This document shows positions 22,670-35,580 of a DNA stretch of 64,000 bases, in pieces (position 1 is the first letter of the stretch; each line of letters begins with the position of its first letter). The stretch lies in the NCBI RefSeq assembly GCF_036323735.1, contig NC_086036.1, forward strand, positions 20,051,564-20,115,563, in the 5' to 3' direction. The position numbers and the translations under genes were made by a program. This DNA is from Rattus norvegicus. Its lineage: Eukaryota; Chordata; Mammalia; Rodentia; Muridae. The notes beneath the pieces were generated by a model. The model searched no databases, was not told the origin of the DNA, and worked only from the letters and a program-made list of their open reading frames with translations.

Positions 22670-25483
22670 TAAAAGATTTTTATGCTATGTTAGATGCCCA
22701 CTTACATACAGGCTGCATGCATGTTTGCACAAATGACATTGTAGCACAGAGCCATAGATACTGACATATGTCAGTCATCCAAACATTTTTAACTTGACGT
22801 GGAAAAAACCTGAGCCAAAGCTCTCTGAAATCAAATGTGAACTCATTTTGAAGCACCAGCAGTGTTTGAATTTTAAATTAACCTATTTACAATGAAACTC
22901 TGCTTCTGATTGCCGTCATCTTCAGGAAAATTAACAGTAATGATCATTGGTGTCATAATGCAATTTCCCCACAAAAATCACGCGGGCTTCATTACTGTTT
23001 ACATAAATTGTCATAAATACCAATTATGGCTGAACATAGAACGTAATGCTCTTTTTTAAATCATAATCAGACGATTGTTCCTCTAATTCCTATACTAGGG
23101 CGATGAGGTTTAGATGCAACCTTTGTTGTGCAGGAAGTGTTTCCATGGTAGTTAGCTTTGCTCTGAGTGCTAGTTGGCTTCTTGTCAAATTGTTCACTCT
23201 CCATTTGGATCCTGTAGTCCTTGTACCTTCTCAGAGTGTCCTCTAACACACAGGGAAGAACAGGGAGCCATGAAAATGGCAGATGAGGGAGATACAAGCT
23301 GGAAAGTGTCCTCCAGGCATCTGCTGAGAGATGGCTTCCAATGGGATTGATAACAACCTTTGGTGTAATTACAGCAATGGCCTCATAAAGGACTAACACA
23401 ATTACAGGCCTGTTAGAAAAGGGTATTTGCTGTATCAATTCCAGCTTCCCCCACAGGTCAGTAGAATAAATAGGCAGTAAAGAGGATGCCCTGCTAAGTG
23501 GCTAGTTTTCAAAACAAAGAAGAGTTAAGGAGGCTGGCAGGGGAGAGGAGAGAAAGGTTAGAATACAAAGATCCAGCATCTGTATCATTTTGGGCTCTAA
23601 GAAGGATATAAGTCAGCTGGAAGGGGTCATTCCCACAGAGAGCAAGGACAGCTCTCCCTGATCTCTAAAGACAAAATACCTAGCTGTCCTTTCTGTAGTA
23701 TGACAAAGGAAAGACAAGAATCATACCATTTTGATCAGCTTTATCTCAGCCAGGAATTCTTTGTATAGATCATTGTTCTCTCTCTTAGATTACTCTTAAA
23801 ACTTAGCCATAATGCTAGCATAATTTTCCCATCCTCTTCTGATCCAGATTTTTTGAATTCCTTAAAAATGAGCCTAACGACAGTCAGCACATGAGCCCTT
23901 GGAGGGCTCTCTCCCTCTCTGTCTGTGACCTTGTATACTTACGTTGATCTAGGTGGGGTCTTTAGCCCCTTTTCAGCTCTTCAGATGGCATGTACTCTGC
24001 TAGTGTAGCTTGCAGAACACCTAAGATGCGTCTTAGTTCCTCTCACTCTGTTCGAGGCTTCAGTGATCGCTCTAGTGAGACTTTATTTAGGAAAATAGTA
24101 AGTAGAAATGGAAAGGATTTCATCTGTGCAAAACATAACAGTAGAGTACAAACATGTCTCCCATAACCATTGTTTAGATGCCCAAACCAGGAAATCACTC
24201 ACAGTTAGCAAACTGCAAAAATAGGCGAGAGAAATGGGATTTTTCATATCTTCATCTTTCATAATCTCATGCATTATCAGTAATAGGGGAAGATTTTAGA
24301 ATTACTTGGGACTGTCATTAAAAGCCAGACATTTATCTTATCACTCTGCATTAGTTGCCCAGAAGGAAGTAGAAAGCAAGAGAGTCCATGAGAGACTCTG
24401 AGGTATGTAATGAAACAAGAAAGATGCAGCTTTTCTTGATTATCATTTACAAAAATATAATAGACTAATATTGGACAAAACTAGTCCCAAACACACCCAG
24501 CATGGACCCAGGGACTCTGCATGTTGAGAAATCTCTACTGTGCCCTGACTTTGTTTAATAAATTTCTAATTATGTTCTACAACAGAAAATTAAATATTTC
24601 TGTCTCCATTGTGCGTGCTTATTCATGAGCTGGGCATTAATCGTAAAACAATGTTTCTTGTTTATTTATACCAGATGTGAGTATTTATGTTGCTAAGCTG
24701 AGTTCCCTGCTAGGTCTTTATTGGTATAGGCGCTGTCTATTTTTCCATGAAAATGGTTTCTGGGCTCTGGAGTTCATCTCTATCCTCGTGTTTAAAACAA
24801 CAACTTTATTTTTTTTCTAAAAGAAGAATTTATGAATAGTTAAGAGATTACTGCTGTGGCTTCCCTGGTCTCTCACCAGCAGGGCATCCAGAATATGTTT
24901 TTGGGGACCAAGAAAATTCAATTTGGGATTTGCTTCACAGTTTACAATACTGGCTGCGTGCAAACAAAGGCAACAGATCCAGGGAGAGCCTGCTTCAGAC
25001 ACCTATTTGCATAGTGCTAATGTTCTACTTATTCATTGTTTTCAGAAACATAAAAATTTGGTCTATGCAGGAAGAGTGATATCAGCACACTCATCAGGTT
25101 CTGCCTTCATGTTATGTCACCCAGTTTCTGACCATAGTAGGTACATGTTTAAAACATCTATTCCTTTCTGCCACTTAACAAACGTAATTAAAAATATAAT
25201 TTAGGGATTAAGTTTTCTTTCTTCTAATCTGTTTCTTCATAATTCTACTCAATAATTTTGGTGTCATTGTTAACAGATATTTTCTTATCTATGTCAAAAA
25301 TATTGGGGGGAAGAGATGGATAAATTAATGACTGAACTTCCGGAGAATAGGGATTTCATTTCCAGAACACATATCATTGGCTTACAATTATATGTAACTT
25401 TAGTCTCAGGGAATTGGATTCTTTTTAACTGACTTTCTCAGGTACAAGGTATTCAGGACAAAATCCCATACACATAATGGTGA

Positions 25484-25487
<4 letters not shown>
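22670..25487. other. Unassigned DNA, includes a candidate conserved noncoding stretch and an orphan frame
   Basis: No known repeat is recognised over 2.8 kb. About 22795-23060 is rich in homeodomain-like sites (TAATGATCATT, GTCATAATGCAA, TACCAATTATGG). A 123-codon minus-strand open frame at 23067-23438 has no family signature. The rest is featureless to me. Confidence 0.4.

Positions 25488-25529
<42 letters not shown>
25488..25529. repeat. (GAT)n trinucleotide repeat
   Basis: Fourteen tandem GAT units. Confidence 0.97.
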
Positions 25530-25881
25530 AAATTTCACTTTATTGTTACTTTCTATATTTAGCATTAATGTTATATAGATTTTCCTACATAAACATTTTC
25601 CTGTATTTGATTTTGCACTTATTAATCTAGTATCTATATTACTTAGTAATCATTTATCATGAAATGGCTGTAAAAATCAAAGTTATTTCTTTATAACACA
25701 TTTTAATAAATAATTGCTTATCTAAATAGAATAGACAAAGGGTTCACTAAAGAATCTAAAAGCATGTTTTTTCATCAATATGAGGTATAATAAAATGACA
25801 TACTGTTAGGCACTGAATTTAAGGAAGATAATCTATTTATGTAAGTTTTAACTACCCTTAACATTTAAGATATATTGAAGA

Positions 25882-26110
25882 AACCTGGCAACTGGTAAGA
25901 GTAATTGGCTGCTCTATCAAAGCATGTATGTTTGATTCCCAGAACCTACGATGGTGGCTTACAATTATCATTTCTGTTCCATAGCATCAGATTCCCTGTT
26001 TTGTTCTCCTTGGGTACCTGGAACACACATGGTACACAGATTTACAATCAAGCAAACACACATAAGCATAAATTAATAATGATAGTAATATTAATAGTAA
26101 ATGTAATAGT
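25882..26110 (+). mobile_element. B2/B3-type SINE, diverged
   Basis: Contains the head-like CTGGTAAGAGTAATTGGCTGCTC, the B-box-like TTTGATTCCCAGAACCTACGATGG and GTGGCTTACAATTATC. The 3' part has GGTACCTGGAACACACATGG, CAAACACACATAAGCATAAATTAAT. The order agrees with B2/B3 SINEs. The terminal oligo-A region has decayed. Confidence 0.8.
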
Positions 26111-27277
26111 AAAACATGTCTACCTTCTTTATATTAAAGTATGGGTACCTGAAGGCTCTTGCAATGTAATGTGTATGTAATAACCAGAGATGTATTACAG
26201 ATCATTGTGAACCGCACAAAAGCTTAATTGTAAACACCTAAAATGTTTTTGAACCCATTGAAATCATCAACTGATTTAGAAATTTAATGGTGAATGAATC
26301 AATGTGTGTAAATTCTGTAAGAAACCTGATGAGCTCAACCACCATGAGCTTTCTTTTCTCATGGGAATAGGCAAGGACCTAAGTGACTTTGTGGTATTTG
26401 CATACTAGCCTCCATGATATGATCTCTATCCAAGGTAGAATGAGGCAGTGCCCAGGCATTGAATTTTGACATATATGGGCAAGCCACAGTCAGTTATTCA
26501 TCTATAGCAAGTAAACATACTGACTCAACAAAGATGAAGACTGTAATTAAGACAGATCCTTCATATATTACAAATATTTATACTTGGCATCTCCTCGCCT
26601 CCAATACAGGCATTTCTAATTATGCTCTTCATAACATGGAAGTCACGGGTTACTGGGACTCTGTAGACATTTTTACATAGTGGGAAATGTAACTTAGTGC
26701 ACAAAGCACTTAGAACCACTAGGCAAATCATAAGATTAAACTAGCATGAGAACTTAAAGAGACTTTTTCTATTCAAGTAGCTCAACAAGAAACTCAAAGC
26801 TGAACAACATAAACCAGAAAATGCTGTCACATCTTGTAGAGAATTGCTCTCAGGGGAGAAACTGAACACACCTCCTCACAAGAGCACATAGAGATAGGAA
26901 GTCATGATTCGGACACATAGACACCTTCACTATCGCCAGAATCAGAAAAGGAAAACTTAAACCAATAGAAAAATGTGTGGATGATTCAACACAAATGAGA
27001 CAGAAATTTCAGTGTGGGTAGCCTGAGTTGGGGTTAGGATCCACTTCAGTCAGTGACACTAGAAGGGGTTGCCATAGCACTAGCTAAAGAGGAACAACAT
27101 TTTGTTCTCTCTCCATGAGAAGGGAAAAGGTGGTGTTGAAAAGTGAGCAAGACCACACTTCCCTTCTCAGCAGGTGCCATCAAGTGAAATTCTTTACAGA
27201 ACCAAGGATTAAAATTTTATCAAAGTCAATGGACTGTGAAGAATGGAAAGGTCCAACTCCACCCTACGTCAGACATG
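26111..27277. other. Unassigned DNA
   Basis: No gene or element recognised. Confidence 0.45.
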
Positions 27278-27665
27278 TGTGGTGGTTAACTTTAATTGTA
27301 AACCTGGCATAATATACGCTAACTTAGAAAGATCCTCAGTAAAGGATTGTGGGCATGACCCTGGGAGATTTCTTAATTAAATCAACTGATATTTGAAGAC
27401 CTAGCCCTATTCTCTAGGCAGATAGTCCTCAATTACTTGCCTAGAGACAATGATCTCCAAGGCTGCAAGCAAGTGAAAATGTATGCATTCATGTCACTGC
27501 TCTCCCAGCTGTGGGTTGCACGTGACTAGCTGTCTGAAGCTCCTGCCTTGACTTTCCAAAACTGATGAACTATAAACTGGATCAATAAATGGGAATGAAC
27601 GCCTTTCTCCCCTAAGTTGCGTTTGATCTGTTTATGTTATCACTAACAGGAAAGACACTAGAACT
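27278..27665 (+). mobile_element. MaLR-type solo LTR (ORR1/MT group)
   Basis: Opens with TGTGGTGGTTAACTTTAATTG, follows with a TGTGGGCATGACCCTGGGAGAT block and a GCTGTGGGTTGCACGTGACTAGCTG block, then CAATAAATGGGAATGAACGCC with a polyadenylation signal at about 27583. It ends after TTTATGTTATCACTAACAGG. This order matches ERVL-MaLR LTRs. No internal sequence or second LTR is seen, so it is a solo LTR or a single-LTR remnant. Which subfamily it belongs to needs a library comparison. Confidence 0.75.
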
Positions 27666-27679
27666 AACCTCATCTCATA

Positions 27680-27825
27680 AAAGGGCTTGGGGAGCAAGAA
27701 AATAAAGAAGAAGAAAGAGGAGGAGAATGAAAACAAGGAGGAGGAGAATTAAGAGGAGGAGAAAGAGAATGAAGATGAGGAAAAGAAGGAGAAGGAAAAG
27801 GAGGAGAAGGTAGAAAAAAAGAGTA
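27680..27825. repeat. GAA/GGA purine-rich low-complexity tract
   Basis: Irregular AAGAAGAAAGAGGAGGAG units for about 140 bases, directly after the LTR. Confidence 0.9.
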
Positions 27826-30800
27826 GTTAAGGATCAAATCTTAGATAAAGGAATGTGGTGTGTTCTCCTGCCTATCAGGACACCAAAAGCCCATTCCTGT
27901 CTGTGAGACTTTTACCCAGCCCACACGTTTGGTCTCACTTTTAAGAAAAAGTTATGACATTTTAATAAGCAGCAAACACAGCTCCAAGGGAGAATATACA
28001 TCTCGTGCAGGTAGATGTGGCAGAAATGTTGGCATGATCACATCACATATTTAAAGTAACTATAATGAATATGCTAATAATCCTAATGAAGAGACTATTG
28101 CTTAAGATTTGGGAAATTTAATACAACGGGCAATTGGCATGTGATTGTCTTGTACACTGTGCATCTTTTGTTTGATTTTATATGATTAAACAACATCTTA
28201 CTTCTTAGGAGGAGAAATGAAGGCATGGGAGAGATGAAGATGGACCTTTTAGATCAAGTCCAGGCCAGATGTGAGGTGGGTCAGGGAGCACATGGCTTCA
28301 TTCAGCAGAAGTGGACTCATGAAATCACACTGTGGATACAGGATGGAGCTGGGTATGGGGACAAGTGGCAACCAAGAGGTATGACAGGGACCCTAAGAGT
28401 ACAGAAGTCTGCCTTGCAGCTACAACAATCATGAGACACACCTCATTCCCTTGACAGTTCACTAGCTTTGACTAGTTTAGGCTTCTTTCGTCTGCATAAG
28501 GCCTTCCATGTAGATCCCACATTTTTTGACCGTCACAGAAACCTAGCCTTTCTCTGCTTAACACCTTTTGGTCTAGGATTCTAACTTCAGTGTACGCTGA
28601 AAGGCGCACTCTCATAGGACTCTGCAACTGAGTCGTTGTTTTGATGTATCCAAACCAGCCATATGCAGTGGCATCTCCTCTCTTTGTGTTATGCAAAGGG
28701 CTGTAAGGAGCCATACTTTCACAGATTCTCTGTGGGGCACTGTGCGGCTCAGTAATGACTTTCAACAATAATAGCTTTAAATACATTTTCAATTTGCTAT
28801 GTTTTCAAGTTATAATGAGTTCATTGGGACTGAGATTCAGTGTAAGATTACAATTTTGCATGCGTGTAGAAGACCTAAATTTATATTAGCATCCAATTAC
28901 AGGCGGGGTTTCAGTTTCCAAGTTGACAGATCACCACCTGGTTAGTTGTAGCTCCCTACCCATAATCTCTGAAGGGAAAGGGCAGCACATCTTGACTCAC
29001 CCATGCATTCTTCCTTGGAGGAAGAGAAAGCAAAAACAATGATCACCTGCTTTTTACCTCCGAGTTTGCTCAGGAAATGGACAACGCTAGAAAAGCACTT
29101 TCTGAAAGACTGGTCTTCATGGTACAAGTGTCTTCACTTCTGGCATCTTTTTCTAGGAACAACTAAATATCGGTAGGTTTGAAGGCAAGAGTTATCAAAA
29201 CAGACCCATTATGCACCCAACACAAGGAAATGGTGAGTCTTGGAAAATTGAGGTTAGATATAGAGAGGTTTCTCACTCCACATATCTGGGCTGAGTCCAG
29301 ATAGAATGAGTCTGACCAAATGTCACTCTAATTAGAAGGCAATAACATTCCACGGCAAAATGAATTCCACCCTTTGAACTTGCTTCGAGGCGACATTAGT
29401 CTTCATTATGTGACATGCATCCACAGCTTGGCAGCTGTATCTGCTTTAAAGAGACTTCTGCTGTAATAATGAGAAGGTGGGACCTTTTGCCTGACTGAGA
29501 GCCTGGGTTTGGCCCCAAACAAGGTGCACCTCAGCTCGGCCAATGTTCATACTACATTTCAATAAGTGTTTACTGAGTATTGGAAAGAGAAACATTCGTG
29601 ACAGACTGTGGAAGGAATGTTTATGAAAATCAGATCAGCCAATAGTATATAGTCTGTGATTTCTCAGTCTCCTAAGAGTTCCACACTTTGCCCCTTTCCA
29701 CTCTGACTTTGATTGAAACAAAGGACTCTGTTGAGAATATAGCCACGTCAGTACCAAGGTGAAGACTCCATGTGTAGGGCATTTTGGTCAAGTCAATAGA
29801 TTTTTTTTCTTTTTTTTTCTTCATCTTGCAGAATCCATAGGGTATTTTTCCTCTGTCTGGACTGGTTGTTGTACGAAGTAGAATGTAAGCCTTGGACTTA
29901 GGCAATTTTGGTGTCATTGAATGAATATCTAACAGAGTTTCCTTCCTTCTCACCTTTCTTCTGCCATACTCAGAGTTAAATATCAATGTATTCAGTCCTA
30001 TCCTCTCCCCAGCAACGACTTGGAGAGACACTACAGAAGCCAGTCCTGCAGAAGGAAAATGGAATAAGATGTAACATGCCCTAGAAACCAACTTCTTACA
30101 GTGTGGTGAAGTGAAACACAGACAGCAAAGTTGGTATAGTGAGAACCCTGGCTATGAATAGTAATGCCTCTGGTTTATGGGCAACAATGTATTCAAGTAA
30201 GAAATTGCTTATGAGAATTCCTGAGATGAAGCTGTGTCAACAAAGTTTGCTTTATTAAAACTCTTTCCTAGAAAGTCCTTTTTATTACATATATCCAAAA
30301 CCAGGCTGAGAAGTTAGATATTGTAAGCGTAGAGAAATAATCCTTGTACCCAGAACAATAAACGCTTTAGTGTATTTTTGCTCAATCATATACATTCAAA
30401 ATATTCTATTTGTACTTAGCATGCTTTAACCTCCAATGGAGTATTATGAAGTAGAATCCATAAATATAACTTGGTTTTCTTAAAAAAAAAAGTGTAACAC
30501 CACAACTTTAATAATGCTAGGAAAATATAAAGAATATAAAATAAAAATGAGAGAGTTTGCATTTTAGTGTCAAAATGCCTACAGAGAATTATAGTAAAAA
30601 GGATGTTGAAATTGTATGTCTTTTATAACAAATTTTTCAAGAACTGATCCACTACAAATCAGATTAATTCACTGTGGCTTATTGGCGTCAAATACTGGAT
30701 GTTTTCACTGATATGATGTTTTAAAATATTAAAAAAACATTGTAAATAAAACTGATCATGTTTTGATATATGAGCATTGCATGAATAGAAAAACAGCGTA

Positions 30801-31089
30801 AAGTAGTCTTTATGTATAGAACAAATGTATCTAGGTCTCTATCTTAGCCTGCATTATACTGATGTGTGGAAATTCCCATGACTTAGACATTCTTTAAAAA
30901 GTAGCCATACATTTCTCATGTTCCTGGAGACTGGGAAGCATGGGCTGCACCTCTCTCCATGGAGGAGATGGCAGGAATACATGGCACTGAAAAAATGAAG
31001 AAAGAGGAAGAGAAACAAACTTTCCTGTTTTTCATTCAAGACATATGCAATGCTTAGCCTGCCATTATGATAACCACATCAGCGACCCC
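27826..31089. other. Unassigned DNA, longest single-copy-looking interval with candidate conserved sequence
   Basis: No known repeat is recognised. About 29385-29470 has the CAGCTG E-box and balanced composition. About 28480-28750 carries several CpGs, unusual for this AT-rich window. The 139-codon minus-strand frame at 29672-30091 and the 106-codon one at 28472-28792 have no recognisable domain. Confidence 0.4.
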
Positions 31090-31400
31090 TTTTTAATTAT
31101 TTCCATTATGTGTTGAGATTATAACAGTTTTATAGTGTCATTTTGCCTTCCTTCCCTCCAAATCCTGGCATATATCCTGCCTTGCTCTCTTTTAAATTCT
31201 TGGTCTCATATTGGATTAATTGTTGTTACATGCATGTACACATACATATATACAAATAGATGTGGATACATTATGAAATACATTCTCTCCATCTGTATAA
31301 TGTTATTTGGGTTTATGTTTTTAACAATGACCACTGGATAGCCAACTGATGTTATGCTGGGAAGACTATTTCTTCCATTTTTAGCATGCCATGAGACCTC
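31090..31400 (-). mobile_element. Antisense Lx-type L1 3' UTR fragment
   Basis: The plus strand matches the antisense of an old rodent L1 3' UTR. It contains TTGCCTTCCTTCCCTCCAAATC, TTCTTGGTCTCATATTGGATTAATTGTTGTTACATGCATGTA split by small changes, TATAATGTTATTTGGGTTTATG, ACAATGACCACTGGATAGCC and GGGAAGACTATTTCTTCC in that order. Neither ORF2 nor an A tail is obvious, so it is an internal remnant. Confidence 0.75.
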
Positions 31401-34400
31401 ATTCCAATATCAATGGATCACCTGTTAAAGGCATTATTTCTGACTATGTTTCACTGGGGCTGGGGAACACTTGAGCTTGGAGGAAGCATCAGTGTCTTAG
31501 ATAAACGGACAATAACATGCAGGTCCAATCACTGAATTCTACTAATACCCCATATATTTTTTTACAACAACAGGAAAAAAAACCTCTCAAAGAACGAGAT
31601 TTCCAGAATGTCCTGTATAGCTAAACTTTTAACTATAAACAACAATGGCTGTGTGAACTGAGGTGCAACAGAAGTACAGTGTCCCAGGCTGTATCATGCT
31701 GGTGTTGTAACACTTTCTCACCATACTTGCCCTTCAGAGTTGCAAGACCAGGGATGGCAAATGAATTCAACCCAGCAAAGATGACTTCTCAAAGGGAACA
31801 ACTACCACTACATTCCACATTCGTTTCCTATATTCACTTGATGTGATAAAAGTCTACACTGACTCACATGGACATCACAAATGTTCCCTTAGTAGATTCC
31901 AGTTCATCAACTAGTATGTATCAAACCCAAAAGAAAGCATTTAAATTAGACTTTGGTGGGCATAGGATTTTAATTTGGATTAAATTTGTGAGTTTTTGCA
32001 TCAGATTTGTGTTACCTGTACTAAAAAGGAATAATTTATTCGACAGTGCTTAGTCTACAGTGAACAGAAAAACCTATAGCACCCCTTCTCAAGCACTTTC
32101 TTCAGCCTGTGAAGACCATCATCAGTTTGCTTCCCTGGAGCTGGATTTTCTTTGTGCCAATGTCTTCTGAGTATCTAAGCTTTACTTCCTTCCAAACAGA
32201 AACCTGATTGGTTGTTTCACAGCAATATTAAAAACACCGGAGATGACAATTTAATCTCTGAGAATTCAGTTTATTAGTATTGGCTCTTCTGTTTGGAATT
32301 TAATCAGTAGTATTTTTGTGTAAAACTCTCATACTACCAAAGATAATAATACTACTCACTGTTTACTACTCTATCCATATTCTTCAAGAATCTAATTTGG
32401 CAGTATAAAAAATAGTCTATGACAAACTACACTTTCCTCTTCATGTTTTGCCTTTATATGTCACCAGAGCAAAGTAACAACTCAAACCTGTGATCTCCAT
32501 AATTAAACAAGGACTCCTTGTTTTTTCTTTTCAAACTCCCAGCAAACAAAGGCACAGATGGCTTCTATGTAGAGCTACCCCCTCAAGTGGCATAATGGTT
32601 AGCTCCCATTTTTATTCTTTATGCCTTATAGGAAACCACATTTTAAAAAGTCCGTGATGTCTTGATAAATAGCTTTCTTATAGAATCAGCGAAGCAGAAG
32701 AAATGATAAAGGAACAGTAGTCTGTCTAGAAGTTAACAAAATCCATCACCCAAATACATGTGCTCTCCAGACACACACACAAACACATCCACACAACCCA
32801 ATATATACAACAGACACGAAAGACAAACATGCATGAAGATATAGGCTACATACCTATCTATAAAGACTTAGAAAATCCCAGAAAACTTTAGCAATTGTTC
32901 AAGGTCCCCTCACCCTCTGATGGACACATAGGATGCTGCCTCAGAAGGTCTATATCGCAGTCCTATATCATGAGCTGCCGCATGAACCCTAACAAACTGG
33001 CTTTTGGAATATTATGCTTCACATTGCCATCATTTTTCTTTTAAAATTGGCACACACTTTTTGTTCATTAGACCATCTAACCTTCTACTTCTCATTGTTC
33101 AGAGAGAATTGAATTGTCCCTCGAACTGTCAACAAAAATGACAGTACCATCTATCCATTTATTCACTCATCTGTCATGAACTCCAAAGCTGATATTTACA
33201 TACAACAACACTCTGAGCAAACACATGAGGATAAAAAAAGTGGGCCACAAAGACATCTAGGGTTTCCACATACAATTTTTCTTATAGTACAGAATATCTA
33301 ATAAACATTGTAGGGACAAGGGGCATATTTACCACAGCCCAGGTTATACATTGGTGCTACAATGACAGCTATAATTAGTAGAAACATTACAAAAATCAAC
33401 ATCCCAGTTACTGAGACACACTATACTGGTATATGGAGATGTAGAAATCTACAACTGTCCACGGAAAATGCAAGAAACTTCTTGCCAAGGAGATCAATAG
33501 ATTTCTGCTGCCCTCAGTGCCACTCATAGAAACCCTTGAACTGATATTGTGGATCAAATATTTAATAAAAAGAAACCTGTACTAAAACCACCTTCATTAA
33601 ATTGGCATTTTTCACCTCCACAAACATACATCAAATACCCAGTCACATATAGACATTGGCAAAGAATGGTCACTTTTATAGCTTTAGAAACATTTCCAGA
33701 CAAGTAGCTAGTTTGAACTCAAGATATAGCGTCAAAAGGCCAAATCTTTCCTCTCTTCTATTCTCTCAGAACACCAATGAAATGGCTGGGCCTACAGTCA
33801 GTGCTCAGCAAATTGACTGAAGTATTGATTGATTTTTTTAACCTGTCACCAGCTCTGCAGATTCTGTTTTATAGCCAGGGAGAAATTCTATGGTCATCAA
33901 ACAATGATCAATTTCTTCAAGGAAGTGACTTAGATCCTGAAAGAAAGAAGGGTGATTTGGCAGTTACAGGAGTTTAGATTGCTATTTCGTCCTTTTTCTT
34001 CTCTCTCTGGCAGTATATAAGGGGCTAGAGTCGAAGGGATGGCATTCTATTTCCTTAGTGATAACTGTCTTTTTGCCTCATAAATTTTGAAGAAATAAGC
34101 CAGTTTTCGCTCACATGCCTCTCTGTGTCAGCCACAGCCTCACTTCCTCCACTGGGGTAGATATACATGAGGGCTCAAACTGAACCCTGAACAGCATGAA
34201 AGAACCGAAGTAAAAATGTTCTGGGGCTGCCAACTTGTAGCTATTGTGTGATGAACCTGGGGTCAGCTTTTCCTGCAAAACAGCAGCTGGAGAAGATTTT
34301 CCCTCCCCACTATTTCTTCTCCTTGATAGAAAGGAGAAAAGTGAAAGAAGAAAACTATCACATGGCTTATCTTATGCGAAAGTTCCTGTAGATAAGAGAA

Positions 34401-34574
34401 TATTTCAATGTCTTTGGAGTACAGAGATGCTGAAGGGAAAGGACTTTTTTTTTTCCCAAGTGTTTCAGTGGGTCATAAATTTCAAGACCTCACTCGTGGT
34501 TAGTAACTAGATGATAAAATTAATTATGATATTTGTTTGGTTCTGGGGTATTTTCTCTTTATAGCTGTATGATG
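31401..34574. other. Unassigned DNA
   Basis: No gene or transposable element recognised over about 3.2 kb. A CA-rich patch is at about 32770-32800. A TATATAA box at 34014-34020 has no supporting transcript feature. Confidence 0.4.
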
Positions 34575-34828
34575 GTATTACAGTGTTGCCAACTTAACAA
34601 AATGTAGAGTCACCAGGGAGATGGTCCTCTGATCATATACGTAAGACATTATCTTGATTACTGTAGGGTGGTAGGAAGAATAAGTCCTCTTTGAGTGGCA
34701 TTATTCCTTAGGCAGAGGACCTTAGACTGTATAAAATGGAGAAAGACAGCAAAACATTAAAATCCTTATTTGATAAATTGTTTTTGTCAGGTATGTTATC
34801 ACAGCAACATACAAAGAAATAAGTAAGA
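34575..34828 (+). mobile_element. Degraded MaLR-type LTR
   Basis: GTTGCCAACTTAACAAAATGTAGAGTCACC, interrupted by substitutions, and the end TTTTTGTCAGGTATGTTATCACAGCAACATACAAAGAAATAAGTAAG in several blocks match a rodent MaLR LTR's 5' and 3' portions. The middle ACATTATCTTGATTACTG also fits. The element is old and its edges are uncertain. Confidence 0.6.
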
Positions 34829-35580
34829 TACCTAGGGGTGTGTCCTTGACAGATCATCCACTCCTTCCCTTCACACTGTGCTTACATCACAACTAAATAA
34901 GTCTACGGTAGTTGAATGGAGTCCAATTGACAAACATCAATGCACATAATTTATGTTCATGGGAACAAGTTGCGTTGGCCTACGCTCCACGCTGATGATC
35001 TTCTCAGGAGATACACAGAACAATTCTAGTTCTGCCTTCCTATCTCCCACGTAATGTAAACCTTTACTAGGAATCAACTTCGTGTTGAATATCAATGGCT
35101 CATTTAAAGGCTCTAAGGATATATTTCTTATAGTTTAAAACAAATTTCATGTCAGGTTATCATTTGTATATTGTCACCAGCATGCCTACTCTATAAGGGC
35201 AATAAGAAAAAAATATCTAGCCTTCCATGGACAAACTGGTATGTATATGCACGAAAAGAACAGGTCTGTCATTTTTCTCTTTATTCTTTTTTCTTGGAAG
35301 TGACCTAAGTTCTATTCTCACATGCTATTGGACCTGGTGCTTGCAAGAACTTAGTACAAGATACTTTATACCTTGCAACCAGAACACAATCTGTGCGATA
35401 ATGATTTTAGCAGTCAAAATTAAATGGACTTGATCCCAGTTTAATGTTTCCCAGATAAGAGTCTTCAAGAAAGTTTATTAATTTGCAATATTATTTTTGT
35501 TCCCATGTTTTTCATCAATTTTGGAAGTTTCCTTTAATATTCTTTTCCTTGACTATAATCTTTCTTTTACTATTCATGTT
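34829..35580. other. Unassigned DNA
   Basis: No recognised element. Confidence 0.45.

Noticed and set aside
34014..34020. TATATAA box, possible promoter
   Set aside because: No initiator, downstream exon or LTR structure supports it; such matches are common in AT-rich DNA.
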